Shown: positions 18,592 to 25,205 of the stretch, in pieces
Layout: the number at the start of each line of letters is the position of its first letter
Position numbering within the stretch: position 1 is the first letter of the stretch
Assembly: GCA_963836015.1 (NCBI GenBank)
Contig: CAWIIF010000008.1
Location: 124,001-188,000, forward strand
Length of the DNA: 64,000 nt
DNA from: CAWCDJ01 sp963836015
Lineage (GTDB): Bacteria > Acidobacteriota > Terriglobia > Bryobacterales > Bryobacteraceae
Direction of reading: 5' to 3'
Notes under the pieces: generated by a model
The model's input: only the letters and a program-made list of their open reading frames with translations
Told to the model about the DNA's origin: nothing
The model's database searches: none
Translations under genes and position numbers: made by a program

Positions 18592-19632
18592 ATGCGTCCG
18601 CTCGCCTTCTGCCTCGCCGTGTCGTTGTTCGCCGCCGTCCCGGAATTCCGCGAGGTCAAGCCGGGCTACCGCTATCAGTTTCCGCGCGACCACTTCGACC
18701 ATCCCGAGTTCCGCACCGAGTGGTGGTACTACACCGGCAACGTGCGCGCCGTTGACGGCCGCCGGTACGGCTTCGAACTCGTCTTCTTCCGCCAGGGCGA
18801 GCACCGCGGGCCGGCAGACAACCCCTCGGCCTGGCGGGCCGACGACGTCTACCTCGCGCACCTGGCGTTAACCGATATCGATGGCGGCCATTTTCACTAT
18901 TACCAGCGTCTCAACCGCGCGGGACCGGGCATTGCCGGGGTCCGCGCGGAGGAAGGGCGCATCTGGAACGGCAATTGGGAGACGAACTGGGACCTGGCTT
19001 CGGGAGCGCAGACGCTTCGGGCGGTGGCGGAAGGCATCCGTTTCCAACTCCGGCTCACTCCGCGCACGCCGCCTGTCATCCACGGCGAGGACGGAATCAG
19101 CCGCAAGGCAGCCGGCGAGGGCAAGGCATCCTATTACGTGTCCTTCCCGCTCCTCGAGGTGAACGGCACGTTGAACGGCGCCGCCGTCACGGGTACCGCC
19201 TGGATGGACCACGAGTGGTTCACCCACCAACTGGATCCGGACCAGAGGGGCTGGGACTGGTTCAGCATCCAACTCGAGAATGGGACCGAACTCATGCTCT
19301 TCCAACTGCGCCGCGCCGATGGCAGTATCGATCCATTCTCGTCGGGCACTTACATCGCGCGCGACGGCCGCACGGTACATCTGAAGCACTCGGACTTCAC
19401 GCTTCAGCCGATCGAAACCTGGGCCAGTTCCCACACCGGGGCGCGCTATCCCGTGCGATGGCGGATTCAGGTGCCCTCGCAGGGGGTGAATCTGGAGTGC
19501 CGCGCCGCGCTCGACGATCAGGAACTATCCGGGGAGAACAGTTATTGGGAGGGTGCGGTCGCATACAGCGGGTCGGCCCGCGGGGTGGGGTACCTGGAAA
19601 TGACCGGCTACGCCAAACCAGTGCGGCTATAA
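18592..19632 (+). CDS. AttH/CrtC-like lipocalin-fold secreted hydrolase-like protein
   Basis: 346 residues with a short signal peptide (LAFCLAVSLFAAVP). Conserved features of the AttH / hydroxyneurosporene-synthase-like family are present: FPRDHFDHPEFRTEWWYYTGNV near the N terminus, FFRQGEHRG, YYVSFPLLEVNGTL and GTAWMDHEWFTHQL in the middle, then GWDWFSIQLENGTELMLFQLR. The family has a double lipocalin fold; relatives include carotenoid 1,2-hydratase and proteins of predicted hydrolase function, mostly untested. No carotenoid genes lie nearby, so a hydratase role is not supported here. It begins 18 bp after the glycosidase-like gene. Confidence 0.85.
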   Translation: MRPLAFCLAVSLFAAVPEFREVKPGYRYQFPRDHFDHPEFRTEWWYYTGNVRAVDGRRYGFELVFFRQGEHRGPADNPSAWRADDVYLAHLALTDIDGGHFHYYQRLNRAGPGIAGVRAEEGRIWNGNWETNWDLASGAQTLRAVAEGIRFQLRLTPRTPPVIHGEDGISRKAAGEGKASYYVSFPLLEVNGTLNGAAVTGTAWMDHEWFTHQLDPDQRGWDWFSIQLENGTELMLFQLRRADGSIDPFSSGTYIARDGRTVHLKHSDFTLQPIETWASSHTGARYPVRWRIQVPSQGVNLECRAALDDQELSGENSYWEGAVAYSGSARGVGYLEMTGYAKPVRL

Positions 19633-19633
19633 T
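19628..19633 (+). promoter_or_regulatory. Putative consensus -10 of a leaderless lacD transcript
   Basis: Perfect TATAAT overlapping the last codons of the AttH-like gene, six bases before ATG 19640. The gene begins 7 bp after the upstream stop, so any separate transcript must be leaderless. Confidence 0.55.
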
Positions 19634-19639
19634 TAGGCC

Positions 19640-20650
19640 ATGGAACTCTCCGAGGGAAAATTGAGGCGCATGAGAGCCTTGTCCAACGAGCGCGGCATCA
19701 TCGCTGCCGCAGCCATGGACCAGCGCGGCAGCCTGCAGAAGTCGCTGGCGGTGTCGCGCGGCGTCGACGTCAAGGAAATCACGTACGAGATGATGAGCGA
19801 GTTCAAGGTGGTGGTGACCAAGGTTCTCACACCGCATGCGAGCGCCATCCTGCTCGATCCGGAATTCGGACTGGAAGCGGCCCAGGCCCGCAGCAAAAAT
19901 GCCGGCCTGCTGCTGGCCTACGAGTTGAGCGGCTACGACAACACGCGTCCCGGCCGTCTGCCCGATCTTCTGCCGCACGTTTCCGCGAAGCGCATCGTAG
20001 ATTGGGGCGCGGATTCGGTGAAGATTCTGATCTACTACACCCCTTTCGAGGACCCTGGCATCAACGACGTGAAGCACGCGTTCGTCGAACGCATCGGCGC
20101 GGAGTGCGAGACCCTCGAGATCCCGTTCTTCCTGGAGTTCGTCGGCTACGATCCGAAGGGCGGCGACGAGAAGGGCTTGGAATACGCCAAGGCGAAGCCC
20201 GAGATCGTCCGCAAGAGCATGGAGGAGTTTTCCAAGCCGCAATACCGCGTAGACGTATTGAAGGTGGAAGTGCCCATCAACGCCGAATACGTGGAAGGGT
20301 CCAGCGTCTACAAGGGTCAGAAGGCCTACACCAGGGATGAGGCCCTCAAGCATTTTCGCGATGCCGCGGCGGTGGCCGGCAAGCCGTTTATCTACCTCAG
20401 CGCGGGTGTGAGCAACGCGCAGTTCGTGGAGTCCCTGAAGATGGCCTCCGAGGCAGGGACGGACTATTCGGGCGTGCTGTGCGGCCGCGCCACCTGGAAG
20501 GAAGGCATTCCCATCTATGCACGGCAGGGCGCCAAGGCCCTCGAAGAGTGGCTGCAGAAGGAAGGCGTCCGCAATATCAATGCCGTGAACGACGCGATTC
20601 GCTCGGCAGTGCCCTGGTCCGTCAAGGCGGGCGTACCTGTTTCCTCGTAG
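19640..20650 (+). CDS. lacD: Tagatose 1,6-diphosphate aldolase (LacD type)
   Basis: 336 residues, as expected for LacD class I aldolases. Diagnostic stretches are AAAMDQRGSLQK near the N terminus, AILLDPEFG, then VKILIYYTPF and VDVLKVEVPIN, which carries the likely Schiff-base lysine, and AGVSNAQF followed by GVLCGRATWKEG. It should cleave tagatose 1,6-bisphosphate (and often fructose 1,6-bisphosphate) to dihydroxyacetone phosphate and glyceraldehyde 3-phosphate. No tagatose-6-phosphate kinase is nearby, so it may act as a general aldolase or on a related sugar phosphate. Transcription may start at its own ATG from the TATAAT at 19628. Confidence 0.92.
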   Translation: MELSEGKLRRMRALSNERGIIAAAAMDQRGSLQKSLAVSRGVDVKEITYEMMSEFKVVVTKVLTPHASAILLDPEFGLEAAQARSKNAGLLLAYELSGYDNTRPGRLPDLLPHVSAKRIVDWGADSVKILIYYTPFEDPGINDVKHAFVERIGAECETLEIPFFLEFVGYDPKGGDEKGLEYAKAKPEIVRKSMEEFSKPQYRVDVLKVEVPINAEYVEGSSVYKGQKAYTRDEALKHFRDAAAVAGKPFIYLSAGVSNAQFVESLKMASEAGTDYSGVLCGRATWKEGIPIYARQGAKALEEWLQKEGVRNINAVNDAIRSAVPWSVKAGVPVSS

Positions 20651-20661
20651 CCGGGAACCCC

Positions 20662-21702
20662 TTACGTCTTGGAGTAGCTGATCAGCGCCAGGGCCAGGCT
20701 GCTGCCGGACAGCGAAAGCGCCAGCAGGGCATATATGGCGCCGCGGGTGGATGTGCGGAACTCCCGGAATATTGCGATACCCCAGATGGCGGCGACCATG
20801 GGAGCGGCCTGGAGCAGGGCATAAACCAGGAAGCGGTTTGCCTGGACTTCCGGAGGTCCGGCCAGCGACACGAAGGTGGCGAGAAAACCGGTGCACCACA
20901 GGATGCCGCCGAACAATCCGAGTAGGTGGGTTTTTCCGCCGGCGCGCACGTAATCCATCACTTCCACCGGCTCTCCCTGTATCGGCAGGTTCATGAAGAA
21001 CATGCTGTAGACGAAGGTGGAAGCCACCAGTCCCGCTGCGAACAGCGCCACCGCGCTGTAGGGCCCCAGGCCGAATTCACCCCCTTGGGATCGCCCGAAA
21101 AGGGGAAATGTCGCCGACATCAGAAGCCCGCCGATCAGGGCGATCACGATACCTTTCATGGCGCCCGGCTGACGGCGGGGTTTCTTGCCGGTTTGTTCCG
21201 CCGCAGCCGCGGCGCGCCGGTCGGCCACCACCATGGAGTAAGCGACAGCCATCGTGGCGATGGCGGCTACCGTCAGAAACAGGGAGCCGCCCATCAAGGG
21301 CTGGTTGGTGCCGGGCCTCATCAACTGGGAGATCCCGACACCCAACAGGATGCCGAGTCCCGCGCCGAGCGTCATGGCTACCGCCATTCCGGCGACCGAG
21401 ATGGCCCCGACGATCAGCATGTTCGCCAGGTTGAAGGTCACGCCGGCGGTAAAGGCAAACAGCAATTGCCGCTTGGCGGCGTGCATCACGTCGTCGATTA
21501 CCGAAAAGCCGTCGAAGCCCAGGTTCCCCACGGTGAACGCGTAGATCAGGGCGGCCACGCCGGCGCCGATCGCGTAATCGACGTAGTACAGCTCGAACCG
21601 CCACTTTCCGGAGGCCCGGTAAGTCGCCGCCCAGGATCCGAGGCAGAGGGTCCCCAGGATCAAGAGAAGGAGGCACTGAAGATAAGTCTGTGGAAGGATC
21701 AT
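20662..21702 (-). CDS. DMT-superfamily permease (GRP glucose/ribose-porter-like)
   Basis: 346 residues with about ten hydrophobic segments and few charged residues, the layout of the glucose/ribose porter and RhaT branch of the drug/metabolite transporter superfamily. Characteristic pieces are LLLILGTLCLGSWAATYR, FNLANMLIVGAISVAGMAVAMTLG (20-residue window avoided in full), LVYALLQAAPMVAAIWG and REFRTSTRGAIYALLAL. It is a likely sugar importer. The neighbours LacD, UxaA and the glycosidase-like protein make a sugar substrate more likely than a drug. It is convergent with lacD (11 bp). Confidence 0.82.
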   Translation of the reverse strand: MILPQTYLQCLLLLILGTLCLGSWAATYRASGKWRFELYYVDYAIGAGVAALIYAFTVGNLGFDGFSVIDDVMHAAKRQLLFAFTAGVTFNLANMLIVGAISVAGMAVAMTLGAGLGILLGVGISQLMRPGTNQPLMGGSLFLTVAAIATMAVAYSMVVADRRAAAAAEQTGKKPRRQPGAMKGIVIALIGGLLMSATFPLFGRSQGGEFGLGPYSAVALFAAGLVASTFVYSMFFMNLPIQGEPVEVMDYVRAGGKTHLLGLFGGILWCTGFLATFVSLAGPPEVQANRFLVYALLQAAPMVAAIWGIAIFREFRTSTRGAIYALLALSLSGSSLALALISYSKT

Positions 21703-21737
21703 GAATTATCCCGGAATGGTGAGGTTACAATGCCGCG

Positions 21738-23210
21738 TCACTGGGGGTCAACCGCTGGGAGTACCCCCAAGGGTACGGGAGCAAGCCGCGGCGCTTGCCC
21801 CGGATGTTGAGTGACCCGGAGACCGCGGGGCGCCGTGGCACAATCTGGCAGGGGCGCTTCCGCATAGTAATCGAGCCCGTAGCGCCAGTCCCGACGGATG
21901 TCTTCGACGCAGACGTCGGCGGCCCGGCTGCCGATAGCGTGCCACAGGCTGCGGGCCGAAGCGACGCGGTCGAGCTCGGCCGTGTCTTCGACCTTGATAT
22001 AGGCGACCCCCGCGGCGGTTCCCGCGGCGATCAACAGTACCGCGGCCACGCGCCGTCTACGGGTTTCGAGCACCCAGACCGCGGCGGCCGCGGCGGCGGG
22101 CAGCAGCCAGCTCCAGTGGAATTCGGGCCGCGGAGCGCGCGACAGCCCGTTGGCCACGGCCGCGGGCAGAATCGGGACGGCCACCGGGAAGACCGCCAGC
22201 ACCAGCGCGCAGAGCGCCATCCAGACTACGGGCGATTCGGCCTCATCCAGCGCCGTTCCGAGCAACGCGGCGACGGCCGGGATCAGCGGCAGCACGTAGC
22301 CGGGCAGTTTATTGGCCGCGGCGGAAAAGAAGACCAGTCCGAATCCCAGCCAGAGCAGCAGGAACAGGCGGCGTGGATCGCGGTAGGCCGGGCGCTTTGC
22401 GGCGAGCGCCAGCAGAGGCGTCCACGGCAGCAGCAGGCCGGCCAGGCAAGGCAGGTAGAACCACCAGGGTTGGACGTGCATCAGCGCGCCGGAGACAAAC
22501 CGCCCGAACTGATGCTGCACGAAAAAGACATCGATGAACGGATAGCCGTTGCGGAGATAGCAGAGCACGTACCAGGGCAGAGCCACCACCAGGAAGGGCA
22601 GGATCACGCGCGGCCGCACCAGGTCGCGCCAGTACCGCCAGGCGACGACCAGGGGCGCAGCCAGCACCAGCGGCAGAAGTCCTTTGGCTAACACCGCAAA
22701 TCCCAGCAGGGCAGCGGCCGTCGGAAGGTATCGCGTGTCGCGCCGCGCAATCCACGGCAATGCCAGGAGCATGGCGGCCGAGAACGTCGCGGTAAGCGGC
22801 AGATCGGTCACTCCGACCTGGCTAAACCCGATCCAGCCGGCGGTGCTGCCGAGGATCAAGGTCGAGAGCCACGCCGCGCGGCAGCCGAACTCCCGCCACA
22901 GAATCCACCAGAAGAAAACCAGGAAGGCTACTGCCAGCAGGGCCACCGGGAGGCGCGGCGCCAGGTCGGGGCCCAAACCCAGGCGAAACGCTCCACCGCT
23001 CATCCAGTAGAGGAGCGCCGGCTTTTCGAACCACGGCTGGCCCCACAGCCGGGGCGTGATCCAATCGCCGGAGCGTGCCATCTCGCGCCCGATGGCGGCA
23101 TACCGCGGCTCATCCGCCCCGAGCATCCCCGCCGCGCTGAGCCGGAAGAAGTACAGGAGATAGACCAGAGCCGGCGCGACCCACACGATGCGCGGGATTT
23201 TGCGGGGCAT
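21738..23210 (-). CDS. ArnT/PMT-type membrane glycosyltransferase
   Basis: 490 residues, polytopic. The first luminal loop has the catalytic acidic motif of GT-C enzymes of the ArnT/PMT family (GADEPRYAAIGREMARSGDW), followed by RLWGQPWFEKPALLYWM. Many Leu/Ala/Trp-rich membrane helices follow, with a soluble C-terminal part. It would transfer a sugar from a polyprenyl-phosphate donor to lipid A or another envelope acceptor; the donor and acceptor are not identifiable. It is transcribed divergently from uxaA across only 21 bp with a shared palindromic -10 element. Confidence 0.85.
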   Translation of the reverse strand: MPRKIPRIVWVAPALVYLLYFFRLSAAGMLGADEPRYAAIGREMARSGDWITPRLWGQPWFEKPALLYWMSGGAFRLGLGPDLAPRLPVALLAVAFLVFFWWILWREFGCRAAWLSTLILGSTAGWIGFSQVGVTDLPLTATFSAAMLLALPWIARRDTRYLPTAAALLGFAVLAKGLLPLVLAAPLVVAWRYWRDLVRPRVILPFLVVALPWYVLCYLRNGYPFIDVFFVQHQFGRFVSGALMHVQPWWFYLPCLAGLLLPWTPLLALAAKRPAYRDPRRLFLLLWLGFGLVFFSAAANKLPGYVLPLIPAVAALLGTALDEAESPVVWMALCALVLAVFPVAVPILPAAVANGLSRAPRPEFHWSWLLPAAAAAAVWVLETRRRRVAAVLLIAAGTAAGVAYIKVEDTAELDRVASARSLWHAIGSRAADVCVEDIRRDWRYGLDYYAEAPLPDCATAPRGLRVTQHPGQAPRLAPVPLGVLPAVDPQ

Positions 23211-23215
23211 TTTCT

Positions 23216-23228
23216 CCTATATTATAGG
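23216..23228. promoter_or_regulatory. Palindromic bidirectional -10 element between GT-C gene and uxaA
   Basis: CCTATATTATAGG is a perfect odd palindrome (six-base arms around a central T) that fills much of the 21-bp gap between the divergent starts at 23210 (ATG, minus) and 23232 (GTG, plus). On the minus strand it contains the perfect -10 TATAAT (23221-23226), ten bases before the ATG. On the plus strand TATTAT (23220-23225) lies six bases before the GTG. Any -35 contacts must fall inside the neighbouring coding sequences. Confidence 0.55.
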
Positions 23229-23231
23229 GGC

Positions 23232-24770
23232 GTGACCCTGCTGGATATCGCCAAGCTCCCCACCGCCGAGAATTCGGTCATCCATTTGCATCCTTCCGAC
23301 AACGTGGCGGTGGCGCGCGTGCCGGTCGCCGCCGGGACTGAGCTGCTCGTGGACGGAGTCCGCGTGACCGCTGCCGAGTCGATCCCCGCCGGGCACAAAG
23401 TGACGCTGCGGACGGTCGAGGCGGGCGAAGTGGTGCGGCGGTACGGCCAGGTGATCGGGCGCGCCCGCGAGCGGGTGGCAGCCGGACGCCACGTTCACAC
23501 TCACAACCTCGCCTTCGAAGAGCTTCACCTGGATTACGAGTTTCCGGTCGTGGACCTGCCTCTCCCGCAGGCCGGCAAGGGCGCTCCCACCTTTCTCGGC
23601 TACCTGCGCGAGGACGGGCGGGTCGGGACGCGAAACTACATTGCGGTGGTGGCCGCCAGCAATTGTGCGGCGCATACGGCGGAAGGGATCGCGCGGAGTT
23701 ACCAGGGCGAGACGCTTCCGCCGGGCGTGGATGGCGTGGTGGCCTTCCCGCACGGCGACGGCTGCGGCCACGCCATGGGCCCCGATGTAGACCAGCTGCG
23801 CCGTACGCTGGGCGGCGTCCTCATGCATCCGAACGTTTCGGCGGCAGTCATCCTGGGGTTGGGGTGCGAGGATAACCAGATCGACCACTACCTGGGTTCG
23901 GGCGGTCCGCGTAGTGGAAGGCTGGCCGGGCTCACGCTGCAAGGGAGCGGGGGCACCCGCGGAGCCACCGAGGCGGCACGGCGGGAGATCGCGCGCTTCA
24001 TCGAGCAGGCGGCCGCTGAAAAGCGCACCGAGGCTCCGGCGTCCAAAATCGTGCTCGGGCTGAATTGCGGCGGCTCGGACTCCTTTTCAGGGATCACCGC
24101 CAACCCCGCCCTGGGGTACTGCTCCGACCTGCTGGCCGACATGGGCGGAACTCCGGTGCTGGCCGAAACTCCCGAGATCTTCGGCGCCGAGCATCTCCTG
24201 GTGAAGCGCGCTCGCAATCGACAAGTAGCTGAAAAACTATTGGATTGCATCCGAAACTATAAGCGATACTTGAGCCGATTCGAGGGCAGCTTCGACGACA
24301 ATCCGAGTCCTGGGAACAAGGCCGGCGGACTGAGCAATATCCTGGAAAAGTCGCTCGGAGCGGTGGCCAAGGGCGGGACTTCGCCGCTGTGCGAGGTCTA
24401 CGAATACGCGGAGCGGGTGACCTCGCCGGGGTTCTGCTTCATGAATACGCCCGGCTACGACCCGGCCTCGCTGGCCGGACTCGCGGCTGGCGGATGCAAC
24501 TTGATCGCATTCACCACGGGCCGCGGAAGCGCCATCGGATTCCCCACTATCCCGGTGGTCAAGATCGCGACCAACAGCAACACGTACCGCGGCATGAAGG
24601 AGAACATGGACATCAACGCCGGTTCCATCGCCGACGGCGAGCGGACCGTGCAGCAGGTTGGGCGCGAGATCTTCGACCTGGTGCTCGAAGCTGCGTCCGG
24701 CCGCCGGACCTGCGCCGAGCGCCTCGGACACAAGGAATTCGTGCCGTGGCGCATCGGGCCGGTGATGTAG
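23232..24770 (+). CDS. uxaA: Altronate dehydratase family protein (UxaA-like)
   Basis: 512 residues, containing both halves of the UxaA family. The N-terminal SAF-like domain (about 15-95) is NVAVARVPVAAGTELLVDG, AGHKVTLRTVEAGE, then RRYGQVIGRA and VAAGRHVHTHNL. The C-terminal dehydratase part starts with GYLREDGRVGTRNYIAVV and contains FPHGDGCGHAMG, then LGLGCEDNQI, LGLNCGGSDSFSG and NAGSIADGERT. It should dehydrate altronate (or galactarate in the GarD branch) to a 2-keto-3-deoxy acid in uronate breakdown. The GTG start lies four bases after the TATA palindrome, so the mRNA is probably leaderless; AGGGG is present but too close for a normal ribosome-binding site. No UxaB, UxaC or KdgK gene is nearby. 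Confidence 0.9.
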   Translation: MTLLDIAKLPTAENSVIHLHPSDNVAVARVPVAAGTELLVDGVRVTAAESIPAGHKVTLRTVEAGEVVRRYGQVIGRARERVAAGRHVHTHNLAFEELHLDYEFPVVDLPLPQAGKGAPTFLGYLREDGRVGTRNYIAVVAASNCAAHTAEGIARSYQGETLPPGVDGVVAFPHGDGCGHAMGPDVDQLRRTLGGVLMHPNVSAAVILGLGCEDNQIDHYLGSGGPRSGRLAGLTLQGSGGTRGATEAARREIARFIEQAAAEKRTEAPASKIVLGLNCGGSDSFSGITANPALGYCSDLLADMGGTPVLAETPEIFGAEHLLVKRARNRQVAEKLLDCIRNYKRYLSRFEGSFDDNPSPGNKAGGLSNILEKSLGAVAKGGTSPLCEVYEYAERVTSPGFCFMNTPGYDPASLAGLAAGGCNLIAFTTGRGSAIGFPTIPVVKIATNSNTYRGMKENMDINAGSIADGERTVQQVGREIFDLVLEAASGRRTCAERLGHKEFVPWRIGPVM

Positions 24771-24802
24771 CGCCTGAACCCAACCAAATTCCTGGTCGAT
24801 CG

Positions 24803-24832
24803 TCTACCCACTATGAAGCCTTGTAGGGTAGA
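24803..24832. promoter_or_regulatory. Putative PadR operator (inverted repeat) over the -10 of padR-ADOP
   Basis: Inverted repeat TCTACCC (24803-24809) ... GGGTAGA (24826-24832) with a 16-bp spacer. Its right arm overlaps TAGAAT (24829-24834), which lies seven bases before ATG 24842. A repressor bound here would cover the -10, which fits the autoregulation common for PadR proteins. Confidence 0.5.
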
Positions 24833-24841
24833 ATGTCTGCC

Positions 24842-25204
24842 ATGGCCAACTCCGACGACTCCCCAGATCGAATCCAACTGCTCCAAGGGACGCTCGACAT
24901 GCTGATCCTGCGCACCCTCCTGTTCGGTCCCGCGCACGGGCATCAAATTTCCAAGCACATCCAGCGGACTACGGAAGACCTGCTGCAAGTGGAGCACGGA
25001 TCGCTCTACCCGGCGCTTCACCGCCTCGAACGCAAAGGCTGGATCGCATCCCGGTGGGAGGCCGCGGGCAAGGACGCAAAGCGCGAATTCAAGTACTACC
25101 GCCTTACGCCATCCGGGAAACAGCAGCTCGTCACGGAGGAATCGAAGTGGAAGAAGATGACGGGCGCGATCGCGCGCATCATGTGGCCGGCCGAGGAGAG
25201 CTGA
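24842..25204 (+). CDS. PadR-family transcriptional regulator paired with ADOP permease
   Basis: 120 residues. PadR winged helix: LLQGTLDMLILRTLLFGPAHGHQI is the recognition region start, then EHGSLYPALHRLERKGWI and the wing KYYRLTPSGKQQLVTEE. I prefer ATG 24842 over the in-frame ATG 24833 because TAGAAT (24829-24834) overlaps the earlier codon and sits seven bases before 24842, placing the predicted transcript start at the later one. Its stop is one base from the ATG of the following ADOP permease, so the two are co-translated. It probably represses this operon through the inverted repeat at 24803-24832. Confidence 0.93.
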   Translation: MANSDDSPDRIQLLQGTLDMLILRTLLFGPAHGHQISKHIQRTTEDLLQVEHGSLYPALHRLERKGWIASRWEAAGKDAKREFKYYRLTPSGKQQLVTEESKWKKMTGAIARIMWPAEES

Positions 25205-25205
25205 C

